Made by a program: the position numbers and the translations under genes
Notes under the pieces: generated by a model
What the model saw: the letters and a program-made list of their open reading frames with translations, nothing else
What the model was told of the DNA's origin: nothing
Databases searched by the model: none
Shown: positions 43,632 through 52,719 of the stretch, one piece after another
How the letters are laid out: each line of letters begins with the position of its first letter
Numbering within the stretch: position 1 is the first letter of the stretch
Assembly (NCBI RefSeq): GCF_018777385.1
Contig: NZ_JAFJYB010000008.1
Location: forward strand, 62,001 to 126,000
Length of the DNA: 64,000 nt
Reading direction: 5' to 3'
Source of the DNA: Candidatus Symbiopectobacterium endolongispinus
GTDB lineage: Bacteria > Pseudomonadota > Gammaproteobacteria > Enterobacterales > Enterobacteriaceae

Positions 43632-44930
43632 TTATAGCTTTCTCTTTATTCCTTGGCTGAATAATAGGTTTTTTATACCTAAACGTTTTCTTATCTCTTC
43701 GATTTTAGCTGCTCTACTATTAAAACGACTACCGCTTTCGAGTCTAAATTTATTTGTGACTGAGTTTGCTGTTTCTGCATGATCAAGTATCCTACTGATA
43801 GAACTGCCACTAAATGTATTGCTCCTACTATTGAAGCCACTTTTATTATAATTTTTGATTGATTTTTTATTGTATTGTTTTTTAACTCTGTTGAGTATTT
43901 GTGCAGCTTTTTGTGTTGTTCTTCCAGTTTTTTTGTTTGTTGGTTTATTATATTTTTTGCTGGGTTTAAAGCTGTTGTTGTTTCTAATGAGTTGTTCACC
44001 CTTGTTAGTGTCTGCTGTGTCTGATTTAATGCGGTGCTGACTGATTCCGATAATATCATCATCGATTCTGTCAACGGCTCTACCGTCATTGATATTTGGT
44101 TCAATAAATGATCGTTCAATACTATTTGGTTCATTATCTTTTCTTGCTGAGAAGCTTCTAACGAGTTCATTATCTCTATTTTTGTCATATTTCACCTTGC
44201 GTTTAATAGTGTTCCAACTAAATTTCTTCCCCAACTGAGAGCCTTTAAATGCCACATCTCCCACACTGAAAGAACAACCCGCTACGTTGCCAGTGCTGGC
44301 AACATTCAACCTTGGTTCAATGCCTACGGCCTGCAGACGTTCTACGAACGTCCCTAAGTCTGGTTTTCCTACCATAGTGGCTTGTAGTGCCTTCTGTAGC
44401 ACGATGCGAGCCGGTTTCTCACCTGTTCTCAGGGCTTGCTCGATCTCGTTCTTGGTTGGTGTTGATACCTCTGATTTTTGACCTTTAAGCCCCCTGTGTA
44501 ATGGTTAAGCCGTGCTTTAACTCTAAACGTTCACAAGCTGATATTGTTTTTAATAAATCGTGTTGACCATACCAGACTGAACCATCAAGGCCGATCCTGT
44601 TTGCTACTATATGAATATGGTCTTTTTCTGTATCTTTATGACGCACACAAATACATTGATGTTTTTCTATATCGATATTCATTTCTTTCAAATAGTCTTT
44701 TGCTATATCTTCCCATTATTCATCTGTAATATTTTCATTTTGGGGTAAAGATAAAAAAGCGTGAAAAACAGGTTTTTTATATCTTGCCTAAATTTACCAA
44801 CGGACTTAAATTCATCAGTCAAATCAATAACATTATTAAAATCACTTGCCATATTGCTATATATGAAATCGTGATCATATTTTAAAATATACTTAACTCT
44901 GTTTTTAAATGATTTGCTGTGCTTGCCCAC
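43632..44930 (-). pseudogene. mobA: MobA/MbeA-like relaxase, broken
   Basis: GTG start at 44930 (GKHSKSFKNRVKYILKYDHD). A frameshift near 44780 and an in-frame TAA (ITDE*WEDIA) precede the relaxase metal motif CVRHKDTEKDHIHIVANR (HxDxxxxHxH type) at about 44650. One extra T near 44500 shifts the frame again. The rest is open to 43632: helical and Lys/Asn/Ser-rich, with VGKPDLGTFVERLQAVGIEP. This nicks oriT and pilots the strand in mobilization. Mobilization would fail. Confidence 0.82.
43691..44188 (-). CDS. MobB/MbeB-like protein nested in the relaxase gene
   Basis: 165 residues in a different frame from the overlapping relaxase, with no stops. It has a coiled-coil-like N-terminal 100 residues (SLEASQQEKIMNQIVLND, TRVNNSLETTTALN), then one hydrophobic segment (IIIKVASIVGAIHLVAVLSV, residues about 117-136). 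ColE1-family plasmids encode MbeB/MbeD inside mbeA in just this way, and MbeB is a membrane-associated mobilization factor. The assignment rests on position and architecture rather than on a recognised motif. Confidence 0.6.
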   Translation of the reverse strand: MTKIEIMNSLEASQQEKIMNQIVLNDHLLNQISMTVEPLTESMMILSESVSTALNQTQQTLTRVNNSLETTTALNPAKNIINQQTKKLEEQHKKLHKYSTELKNNTIKNQSKIIIKVASIVGAIHLVAVLSVGYLIMQKQQTQSQINLDSKAVVVLIVEQLKSKR

Positions 44931-44938
44931 ATTTCATT

Positions 44939-45310
44939 TCATACAGCATATACCTCACAAGCTTTTAATATTCTTTTCATAAGTTGCTTTATAGCAAAGT
45001 TAGTTTCTGAGGCTACCGACTGTTTAAAATCTTCATTGGTATTTAGCTTTTTAGCAATCTGATTTATATTATTGCCTTGATGCTGTATTTCTCTATATAA
45101 AGACTGCTCAAACTCCGGCATTTTTATTTTAACAACGGGTTCAGATTTTAAAATCTCTTTTTTAATGTAATAACCTCTCTCAAGGCCGGATGATTCAATC
45201 AATGATTTTAAATATTCAAACTCTGCTTTGTTTACTCTAAACTGTATAGATATATCCCTGCGTTCTTCTGGATTTAATTCTATACGATCTCTTTTTCTAC
45301 CTGTATCCAT
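44939..45310 (-). CDS. mobC: MobC-like mobilization accessory protein
   Basis: 123 residues. A basic start (MDTGRKRDRIELNPEERRDI) is followed by the ribbon-helix-helix strand QFRVNKAEFEYLKSLIES and the MobC motif GNNINQIAKKLN (residues about 79-90). MobC proteins bind oriT and help the relaxase. It sits directly upstream of the relaxase. Open and AT-rich, like the rest of the module. Confidence 0.8.
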   Translation of the reverse strand: MDTGRKRDRIELNPEERRDISIQFRVNKAEFEYLKSLIESSGLERGYYIKKEILKSEPVVKIKMPEFEQSLYREIQHQGNNINQIAKKLNTNEDFKQSVASETNFAIKQLMKRILKACEVYAV

Positions 45311-45362
45311 ATTTTTGTCATCCCTCAGTGTAAATGTAATCTCTTATAGCTTTCATATAATC

Positions 45363-45560
45363 TTAATCATTGTTATCGATTAATGCTTGTAAAAGGTCAT
45401 CAGCTTTATTTTCTCTAATATATCTATTAGCAATAAAATAACACAGCCCCTGTTCTTCGTGGTTAATCTCACTAAAAGGTATATCATTAACTTGTTCGAT
45501 GTAATAGAAAAAACGTGCTAATATATGAATCTTTAGTTCATAATCCATATTATCAATCAT
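45363..45560 (-). CDS. Small hypothetical protein of the mobilization module
   Basis: 65 residues, acidic (MIDNMDYELKIHILARFFYY...). Not recognised. Its ATG overlaps the stop of the preceding gene (TAATG), which supports translation. It has no membrane segment. Confidence 0.55.
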   Translation of the reverse strand: MIDNMDYELKIHILARFFYYIEQVNDIPFSEINHEEQGLCYFIANRYIRENKADDLLQALIDNND

Positions 45561-45733
45561 TATTGATTACTCCTTTTGTATTTAATCAGTGCTTTTTTAT
45601 CTATCATTTTTCTAACATCTGATATTGATTGTTTTGCTTCGCTTGAAGAGTTTGTTTTTCCCATGCAGCTTCTAATCATAAAGCCACCAAGCATTATACA
45701 AAGAAGTATCATTGCTACAGATATAAGCATCAT
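45560..45733 (-). CDS. Small predicted membrane protein of the mobilization module
   Basis: 57 residues: MMLISVAMILLCIMLGGFMI is a single N-terminal membrane helix, then a polar tail (GKTNSSSEAKQSISDVRK...). The start lies 2 bases after the stop of the upstream gene, and its stop overlaps the next ATG. Not recognised; an entry-exclusion or anchor role is only a guess. Confidence 0.5.
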   Translation of the reverse strand: MMLISVAMILLCIMLGGFMIRSCMGKTNSSSEAKQSISDVRKMIDKKALIKYKRSNQ

Positions 45734-45735
45734 AT

Positions 45736-46101
45736 TTATTGCTTCTTGCCCAAAAATCTAAACAGTGTATTATAAGCACCCATGGCTGATATATCTTCAA
45801 ACCATAAGATAATATGTCCAGCTAAAGCAACCTTAGCTCTATTTGATAGATTATTTATTAATTCTAATGCTTTGTTTAAATCTTTTATCTCAACATCTCT
45901 ATTTGCTCCATCTCTTGTCTCACCTAAAAAATAGATACTAGCTTCAAGATAATATTTTAAATAATCCAAGTCATAATGTTCATATTTGACAAACTCTTTT
46001 TTTGTATCTTCATTACCCAATATAGCTTCAGTTAAAGACTGATAATGTTCAAATAAAACCCTCGCATCTATGTTATTTATAAAATCTAACTCATTATTCA
46101 T
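45736..46101 (-). CDS. Hypothetical protein, first gene of the mobilization module
   Basis: 121 residues, acidic and helical (NNELDFINNIDARVLFEHY, DLDYLKYYLEASIYFLGE, KVALAGHIILWFEDIS). Not recognised. It leads a run of closely spaced minus-strand genes (45736/45733/45560/45310/44930) that look like one operon. Confidence 0.5.
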   Translation of the reverse strand: MNNELDFINNIDARVLFEHYQSLTEAILGNEDTKKEFVKYEHYDLDYLKYYLEASIYFLGETRDGANRDVEIKDLNKALELINNLSNRAKVALAGHIILWFEDISAMGAYNTLFRFLGKKQ

Positions 46102-46147
46102 TTTAAATACTCCTATAATAATATTAAATGTAAAACTGTATGATTTA

Positions 46148-46177
46148 CCGCTTCCCCTTGATAGGGGAAATAAGCGG
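46148..46177. other. Nested hairpin upstream of the mob operon (candidate oriT)
   Basis: CCGCTT...AAGCGG encloses CCCCT-TGAT-AGGGG, a two-tier inverted repeat 47 bases before the first mob-operon gene. Mobilizable elements often place oriT beside the mob genes, but no nic sequence was recognised. Confidence 0.35.
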
Positions 46178-46270
46178 AAGGGTAGATCTTTATAAACCTT
46201 GTCTCAGTTTCCGAAAAATGAAAAAACAAAGCTGAACTACACTTATATTTAAATCAATAACCGATAATAA

Positions 46271-46308
46271 GGGGTCCGCTTGGAAAACGGAAAATATCCC
46301 ACGCTAAG
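46271..46308 (+). repeat. Left terminal inverted repeat of the Tn3-family element
   Basis: 38 bp beginning GGGGTC and ending CGCTAAG, the family pattern. 37 of 38 positions match the right end. Confidence 0.93.
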
Positions 46309-46316
46309 ACTATTTT

Positions 46317-46885
46317 TTAAACAGTAGGTATTTGCTGTTTTACTTTAACTCTCAGAATCGTTTGCCGTGCGGTTCTGAATTCCCGGGCAATAGCACTTAT
46401 ACTTACACCAGACTGAATTCGTTCGAGTACCCTTTGTTTTTGTTCTTCATTTAACACCGGTGGGCGCCCAAAGCGTTTTCCTGCATCCCGTGCTCTTGCT
46501 ATCCCCGAATAGGTGCGCTCGAGTAAAAGGTCTCGTTCAAATTCAGCAACCGCTGAAATCACCTGCATCGTCGGACTGGTCAAATCAACGCCACCCAATG
46601 CACCCGAATACCTGATCCGGCCAGTTGCTCCACTGTTTTCCTGATATCCATCGCATTACGACCAAGACGATCCAATTTTGTGACAATCAATACATCGCCA
46701 TTTTCCAGTCGGTCAAGCAACCGGTTAAAACCAGGACGTTCACCGGCCGCTACCGAACCACTGATTTGTTCTTCGATTATTCGCTGGGGTTTGACGCTAA
46801 AACCAGCGGTTTCGATTTCCCGACGTTGATTTTCGGTAGTCTGTTCCAGAGTAGAGACCCGACAATAGGCAAAAATTCGTGACAT
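46317..46885 (-). pseudogene. tnpR: Tn3-type serine resolvase TnpR, frameshifted
   Basis: The N-terminal catalytic domain has [15 protein letters not shown] (catalytic Ser), [18 protein letters not shown] and [12 protein letters not shown]. At GIRVHW a loss of about 10 bases near 46595 (GGVDLTSP should follow ALG directly) shifts the frame. The rest ([41 protein letters not shown]-terminal HTH) lies in the other frame. It would resolve cointegrates at res. Inactive. Confidence 0.88.
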
Positions 46886-46886
46886 A

Positions 46887-49280
46887 ATGAAATTTTCTGT
46901 ACGAAATGGGTGTAAATATTATAATGCGTATCCGAAATTAATTTCACTGACTTTCGTACATATTTGTCAGGTAGTGTACGAAACCGACCGGTTAAATGCC
47001 ATTGAGTCGCTGGCATTGCCTGACGGCATTGCGCTTTCCGTTCACCAGAACCGTTTACTGAAACTGGCACGCGAAGGCAGGAAAATGAGTAGCCGGGATC
47101 TGGCTAAATTCACGGATATCCGCCGTTATGCCTCGCTGGTTTGTATAATATCAGAGGCCAGGGCCACCCTGACTGACGAAGTTATTGATCTGCACGAGCG
47201 TATTCTGGGTAGCCTGTTCAACAGGGCAAAACGCACGCAGGCCGAACGGCTCCAGCAAACGGGAAAGCTTATTCAGAGCAAGCTGAAGCAGTTCATTACC
47301 GTCGGGCAGGCGTTACTTAACGCCAGAGAATCCGGCGAAGATCCCTGGGCCGCAATAGAAGACGTCATTCCCTGGCAGGAATTCATCAACAGCGTGGAGG
47401 AAACGCGGTTTCTGTCACGTAAGGACAACTTTGACCCGCTTCATCTGATCACTGAAAAATACAGCACGCTGCGTAAGTATGCCCCCCGGATGCTTTCCGC
47501 GTTGCAGTTCAGGGCTGCGCCAGCCGCGATACAGCTTAGTGACGCGCTGGATACCGTCAGAGAGATGTATCGGAAACAACTCCGAAAAGTCCCGTCATCC
47601 GCGCCAATCGGGTTCATCCCAGAAAGCTGGCGAAAGGTAGTGATCACTCCCTCCGGTATTGACCGCAAATATTACGAATTTTGCGTACTTAATGAGTTGA
47701 AGGGGGCATTACGTTCTGGCGATATCTGGGTAAAGGGATCGCGCCGCTACAGGAATTTCGATGACTATCTGATCCCGTCTGACGATTTTGAAAAATCACT
47801 CCGGGATAATCAGCTATCCCTTGCCATTCTGACCGATTGCCATGAGTACAACCGTATGACGCTTCTGGCATCGCGCCTGGAAGAAGTGAATACGATGGCG
47901 CTGGCCGGTGATTTGCCTGATGTTGATATATCGGATAAAGGCGTGAAAATTACCCCGCTGGATAATAGTGTCCCTTCAGCAGCATCCCCTTTTGCCGATC
48001 TGGTTTATGGCATGTTGCCTCACCCTAAAATTACTGAAATGCTGGATGAAGTGGACGGCTGGACCGGTTTTACCCGCCATTTCACGCATCTTAAAAATAA
48101 TCACGTCAGACCAAAAGACAGAAAGTTGTTACTGACCACCATCCTGGCCGATGGCATCAATCTGGGGCTGACAAAAATGGCCGAATCCTGTCCGGGAACA
48201 ACAAAGTTGTCACTGGAGGGCATTCAGGCCTGGTACATCAGGGATGAAACCTATTCAGCCGCGCTGGCTGAGCTGGTTAATGCTCAGAAAAAGCGGCATC
48301 TGTCGGCATTCTGGGGCGATGGTACAACGTCGTCGTCTGACGGACAGAACTTTCTGGTGGGTAGTCACGGGCGTTATGCGGGTCAGGTCAATCTGAAATA
48401 CGGGCAGGAGCCAGGCGTGCAGATTTACACGCATATATCGGATCAATACAGCCCGTTTTACACCAAAGTGATCAGTCGTGTGCGTGACTCCACGCATGTA
48501 CTTGATGGTCTGCTGTATCACGAAAGTGATCTGGAAATTACAGAGCATTACACTGATACCGCTGGTTTTACGGAGCATGTTTTCGCGCTGATGCATCTGC
48601 TTGGATTCGCTTTTGCGCCAAGGATCCGGGATCTTCATGACAAGCGGATTTTTATTCATGGAAAGGCTGAGCGATATCCGGGACTTCAATCTGTGATATC
48701 CACAACCCAACTGAATCTTAAAGATATTGAGACGCACTGGAATGAGGTACTTCGCCTCGCAAGCTCGATAAAACAGGGGACAGTTACCGCATCGCTGATG
48801 ATGAAAAAACTTGCAAGTTATCCTAAACAGAATGGCCTTGTAAAGGCATTGAGGGAAATCGGACGCATCGAGCGGACACTGTTTATGCTGGACTAGTTCC
48901 GAGATCCATCACTGCGCCGACGCGTACAGGCGGGGCTGAATAAAGGTGAAGCCCGGAATGCGCTTGCACGAGCGGTCTTTATGCACCGGTTGGGGGAGGT
49001 CAGAGATCTGGGGCCGGAGAATCAGAACTACTGGGCTAGTGGTTTGACGTTGCTGACTGCGGTGATCTCCCTGTGGAATACGGTATATATAGAAAGAGCC
49101 ATAGATTCCCTGAGACGAAAAGGGCTCCCTATTAATGAACAACTTATTTCTCATTTGTCCCCGCTGGGATGGGAGCACATCAATCTGAGTGGGGATTACG
49201 TTTGGCGGACAAACCTTAAGCTGGGACAGGGTAAATACCGTTCGTTACGCTCAGTAGATAGTGGTCTGTACAAAAAATAG
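46887..49280 (+). pseudogene. tnpA: Tn3-family transposase TnpA, N-terminal deletion and nonsense
   Basis: Similarity to Tn21/Tn3-type TnpA starts near 46985 (RLNAIESLALPDGIALSVHQ), about residue 260 of the usual 990, so the N-terminal end-binding domains are gone. The rest is well preserved: TRHFTHLKNNH, TTILADGINLGLTKMAESCPG, WGDGTTSSSDGQN, TDTAGFTEHVFALMHLLGF. TAG at 48894 replaces Trp (FMLD*FRDPSL), just before [16 protein letters not shown], which holds the last acidic catalytic residue; then the frame is open to 49280. No active enzyme, but the ends could be moved in trans. Confidence 0.9.
46953..46982. promoter_or_regulatory. Resolvase (res) subsite between tnpR and tnpA
   Basis: TTCGTACA and TGTACGAA form an inverted repeat with a 14-base centre, in the intergenic position where Tn3 res sites I-III lie. 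A further half-site (CTGTACGAAA) is at about 46898. Confidence 0.6.
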
Positions 49281-49281
49281 G

Positions 49282-49319
49282 CTTAGCGTAGGATATTTTC
49301 CGTTTTCCAAGCGGACCCC
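49282..49319 (-). repeat. Right terminal inverted repeat of the Tn3-family element
   Basis: 38 bp, reverse complement of the left end except position 30 (T for C on the inward strand). It directly follows the tnpA stop. Confidence 0.93.
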
Positions 49320-49322
49320 TCA

Positions 49323-49864
49323 TTGATCAAGCCATGGGCACTCCTGCGCTTTAAACAGGTTCGTTATACCGAAGTAAGCGCGCTCGGTAAGGTCAAAGCA
49401 CAGTTGGATGCACAACCGGATGGTTTTATACGCAAGCTAGAAGATTGCGGTATCTGGACGGTGCAACGTTTAATGCTGGCCCATCATCTACAGTTGAAGT
49501 TCACCATGTCCATCAGTACTGGTTCCTCATTGCTCAACACGTTTCAGACGGATCTGCGTTTCCCGCTAGTGACGGGTCAACGATATCAAGCGCAGTAGGA
49601 TGATATTGATTCCGATAAGAAAATCATTGTTTCAGCGTTACGCAGTGACTTAGTGGGATAGGGGAACGCACAGCGTATTGCACCTGAGTTTAGTGGGAAA
49701 TATTTATTAGTTGAGTGTCATGCAACGAATGAAGGGCAACTGGGTAGCAGTAACAAACTAGCCTAGCTGCAAGATCTCAACGTCTTCGTTCCACTCACTC
49801 AGCAAGTGGGTGATAAACCTGAAAGTCTGGTTAAACTGGAAAATGTGAGAGTGATACGCTAATA
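49323..49864 (+). pseudogene. Unrecognised gene remnant, one frame with three TAG stops
   Basis: From 49323 one frame reads protein-like sequence (MIKPWALLRFKQVRYTEVSA, YLLVECHATNEGQLGSSNKL, LQDLNVFVPLTQQVGDKPES, LENVRVIR) to a TAA at 49861. It is interrupted by TAG after YQAQ (49596), LRSDLVG and SNKLA. I cannot name the family. A terminator follows, so this is the 3' part of a real gene whose front was probably removed or separated by the transposon next to it. Confidence 0.5.
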
Positions 49865-49872
49865 AGCAAGCA

Positions 49873-49901
49873 GGCTCACCGCTTTAGCGGGTGAGCCCTT
49901 T
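49873..49901 (+). terminator. Terminator after the unrecognised remnant
   Basis: GGCTCACCGC-TTTA-GCGGGTGAGCC (one bulge) followed by CTTTA, 9 bases after the stop. Confidence 0.7.
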
Positions 49902-50062
49902 ATGATCAACTTCCTGTTGATTAACACACGGCAATGTTAGTCATGTACCCTCGGCGGCGAGAATAATTTCGAACCTACGCTTATCGCTCAGCGCAGGTCT
50001 AATCCTCGTTTCTGGCTGGTGCTAACGCCCGCACAGATGATGGGTGATATGCCATCCGATGA

Positions 50063-50887
50063 CTATAAACATCCCATTGCTTTCGCTAACGCCCCTTTGC
50101 GGGATTTGAGTTTAGCGGCCACGTCCTCCGGTAAAGAAGGCCAGATATTCAGATGCGGTTTGGTTTTTGCCTCTATCTCGTTAATAGTGACCTGATAGTG
50201 ACAGATATTGGCCGCTCGGGGCGCGTATCCTGATCCATGATAAACGCGGCAAACTCGCCTGTTTCCAGACGATTGACCGCTCGGGATCTCGACGTCAGGG
50301 GCTGCTGGCAGCGTTGCTATCTTGCGCGTAAATAAAGGGCCAGTAACCACGTAAACAGGGGGCGAATCAGGGCGACTTGCCAGCAAGCGTTCTTTCAATT
50401 CTAAACGGGCCCAAGGGCCTTGGTTTAATGCTGACCTCTGTGGCGTGATATTCGACAAATAGTTGAGTGACTGCCAATCGGATGAGCCAGCAAGCCCAGC
50501 GAGCGGTGCCTGATGTTCGCGATCGATAGACAGTGCAGCATTTGCACCGGTGTAGGCGGCTGGGGCTAGCGTGTCTGATTCTGGTAGCACGGGGTCGCGC
50601 TTCCAGTTTCGGGTGCCACCACTGGCAATACGGTCAAGGGTGACTTTATAGGCTACCCAATTAGCGAACCGGGTATTGCGATTATTGTTTAATGTGTAGG
50701 CTTCGAGTATCACTGTTTGTTGGCTTCCCCCCACAGGGCATCCCACCGCACAGTTATCAATCTCTGGTTCATCTTCCGATACGCCCATCGGTGAAAATGT
50801 GTTTGATGCTACCGGCTCAGGCTGCTTTGTTGTGGTACAAGCCGCGAGAAAAATGACTGGGAGCAGTCGAAAAAAGGTATATTTCAT
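50063..50887 (-). pseudogene. NucA-type non-specific DNA/RNA endonuclease, lipoprotein form, damaged
   Basis: The start MKYTFFRLLPVIFLAAC has a lipobox (LAAC, Cys17). The Serratia nuclease fold follows: DNCAVGCPVGGS, TRFANWVAYKVT, RNWKRDPVLPESDTLAPA, SDWQSLNYLSNITPQ. The active-site string reads DREHQAPLA (residues 122-130), where DRGHQAPLA is normal. After EIPSG about ten residues are missing, and a stretch resembling AAFIMDQDT is readable only in another frame before the original frame resumes at NICHYQVTINEIE. So it is open end to end but internally scrambled, and probably inactive. Confidence 0.82.
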
Positions 50888-51132
50888 GGCTTAATCCAAG
50901 TGCTGACAATATCGGGATAGGGGTATAAACGCGACCCAATAAACCTTCGCATAAAGACTAAGGTGACATGAGTTTTTTAAACGGCAGTTTAATATCAACC
51001 AATACAATAAAAAAATGATGATATTGAGAGGACTGTTCCAGACGGAAATAGTTTTTCGCGGCGACGCACTCATAATGTCGTCACCGAAGGGGGCACTTCG
51101 AAATTGAGGTACACGTTTAGTTCGCTAGTTGA

Positions 51133-51342
51133 CTAATCGTTGGGAGGAATGCGAAACCCTTTCAACGAAATAACAAACATCCCTGCTTTCTTGCTGATCT
51201 TTGCACCTTGTGCACACCATGCATCAGCGATTCTGAAAAAATCGTCAGTAGTCACGGAATAATCAAGAAGCACTTTGCTGGTAGTGCCGGAAGCGAGCAA
51301 CTTTTCAGCTTCACTCGTACTTTTGGCATGAATGGTTATCAT
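51133..51342 (-). CDS. Small hypothetical protein
   Basis: 69 residues (MITIHAKSTSEAEKLLASGT...FVISLKGFRIPPND), not recognised. A single mixed alpha/beta domain seems likely from its hydrophobic pattern; no signal or membrane segment. It stands alone with 200 or more bases of non-coding sequence on the downstream side. Confidence 0.45.
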   Translation of the reverse strand: MITIHAKSTSEAEKLLASGTTSKVLLDYSVTTDDFFRIADAWCAQGAKISKKAGMFVISLKGFRIPPND

Positions 51343-51423
51343 TTTTTCATCTCAGATGGCCGTGCCACCATTATGTGTATCAATGATGACACTATGATGA
51401 CGAAGAGATGGGGTGTGTTAAAT

Positions 51424-51448
51424 AAAAAAGCCAGCGTTTCGCTGGCTT
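51424..51448 (-). terminator. Terminator of the flavodoxin remnant
   Basis: AAGCCAGCG-AAA-CGCTGGCTT with a T6 run on the minus strand, 26 bases after the remnant's stop. Confidence 0.85.
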
Positions 51449-51473
51449 GATAACCGAAGATTAACGGGGGAGA

Positions 51474-51881
51474 TTATCCGCGCAGACGTGATGCTACAGC
51501 GGCAACACGTGCTCCATACTGCTTCGCGGTCTCCAAATCACCGGAAGGAATATCATTTGCCGGGCCATCGGAAGGGGATTGCACCAGAAGACCCACAGAG
51601 CCACCAAGGTTGTTAACATCGTCGCGTGTCGCTGTTTTGGCGTTAGCGGGCAGTAAGACCAGGCTAACCCACAGGCCACCATGTTGAGAAGCCAGGGTTT
51701 GCATCCAAATCAGACTAACCTGCTTGTCACCATTCAGGCTGGCGCTGTTGGTAAAGCCGCCAAAAACCTTATCCTGCCAGGCACGAGTAAACCAGGCTTT
51801 AGAAGAGGCATCCGCGAATTTTTTAAACTGCCACGGAGTACCCTCTTTGGAGATCGCTGACAGGTGCGTAATCTTGTTACA
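51474..51881 (-). pseudogene. Flavodoxin-family (FMN reductase/WrbA-like) protein, 5' end missing
   Basis: The frame is readable from NKITHLSAISKEGTPWQFKK (about 51880) to VAAVASRLRG* at 51474: WFTRAWQDKVFGGFTNSASL, SLIWMQTLASQHGGLW and NNLGGSVGLLVQSP match the C-terminal two thirds of flavodoxin-family proteins. The N-terminal FMN phosphate-binding strand is absent, and upstream sequence is AT-rich with no start. The internal ATG at 51704 would give 76 residues only. Confidence 0.75.
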
Positions 51882-52033
51882 TTTTTTATATATCTATCAT
51901 TAAGATAAACCCATTTGAAAAAGGTATAACTGTACCTGCTTTAGTGAAGTGAAATGCTACTTGTGAAAAAAGATGGGCAATAAACGATCTGGTAAGAGTT
52001 CTTACCACACGACTTTTCGTGATAATACCTTTC

Positions 52034-52059
52034 AATTATGTGACTTGGATCACATAATT
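52034..52059. promoter_or_regulatory. CRP-cAMP site upstream of flhDC
   Basis: TGTGA-CTTGGA-TCACA with arms extending to a perfect 10-bp inverted repeat (AATTATGTGA and its complement). It lies about 310 bases before flhD. CRP activates flhDC in E. coli from a similar promoter-distal position with a long leader. Confidence 0.85.
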
Positions 52060-52366
52060 ACTGAAATGATTCTCTGGTCGCGTTGTGTGTTTGAGGGATT
52101 AGGCGGGACAGTTGGGAGGATTTAGGAATAATCCTATGCTTCCTGATGCAGTGATTTAGGTTGTCATACGGGGTTAATGAATAAGCGAGTTGGGCAGCAA
52201 AAGAAGTTGATTGTAGCATGTGATTGTCATAATAAGAAAGTAAAGTAACAAAAGATAGTCTGGCACCGAATGCTTTCATGCCATCAATGGAGAGTGATTT
52301 TTAACCGGGCGATAGCCTCTATCCCCCCAACTTATGCTTTGAACATAGCCTGTCGAGATGGGAAAT
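52060..52366. other. flhDC leader region
   Basis: About 300 bases between the CRP site and flhD with no supported gene. Long 5' leaders subject to post-transcriptional control (CsrA, sRNAs) are known for flhDC; nothing more specific is visible. Confidence 0.5.
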
Positions 52367-52717
52367 ATGGGTACCTCTGAATTACTCAAGCACATTTATG
52401 ACATAAATCTGTCTTATCTGTTACTGGCACAACGTTTAATCAACGACGAAAAAGCTTCTGCAATGTTCCGTTTAGGTATTGATGAAACCATGGCAGATAC
52501 TCTGATGCAGCTTACACTGCCTCAGATGGTTAAACTGGCGGAAACCAATCAACTGATTTGTCATTTTCGCTTTGACGATCACAACACGATCAAGTTATTA
52601 ACACAAGAATCCCGCGTGGATGATTTACAACAAATCCATACTGGAATTTTGCTGTCGAGTCACTTATTAAACCAGTTATCTTCGAAAGACGATAATTTGC
52701 CTAAGAAAATGGCATAA
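52367..52717 (+). CDS. flhD: Flagellar master regulator subunit FlhD
   Basis: 116 residues from the ATG at 52367 ([20 protein letters not shown]), which has GGGA a few bases upstream and matches the family start better than the ATG at 52358. The conserved [19 protein letters not shown] and [20 protein letters not shown] segments and the [12 protein letters not shown] helix are intact. FlhD4C2 activates class II flagellar promoters. Its partner FlhC is broken, so FlhD cannot act as a flagellar activator alone. Confidence 0.95.
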   Translation: MGTSELLKHIYDINLSYLLLAQRLINDEKASAMFRLGIDETMADTLMQLTLPQMVKLAETNQLICHFRFDDHNTIKLLTQESRVDDLQQIHTGILLSSHLLNQLSSKDDNLPKKMA

Positions 52718-52719
52718 TA

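Larger units (their letters stand above)
46271..49319. mobile_element. Tn3-family transposon, internally decayed
   Basis: Bounded by 38-bp terminal inverted repeats (46271-46308 and 49282-49319) starting GGGGTCCGCTTGGAAAACGG, identical except at one position. Inside are divergent tnpR (minus) and tnpA (plus) with a res-like region between, the classical Tn3 plan, and no passenger genes. The 5 bases outside the ends (AATAA, TCATT) do not match, so the target duplication was lost or the flank was rearranged. Confidence 0.92.

Noticed and set aside
49323..49864. Amber (TAG) recoding or readthrough
   Set aside because: Other broken genes in the window use TAA and TGA as well, intact genes end in all three stops, and no suppressor tRNA or pyrrolysine-type gene is seen; ordinary C-to-T and G-to-A decay explains it.
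52058..52279. 73-codon minus-strand frame upstream of flhD
   Set aside because: Falls inside the flhDC leader, next to the CRP site, with no similarity; a chance frame.
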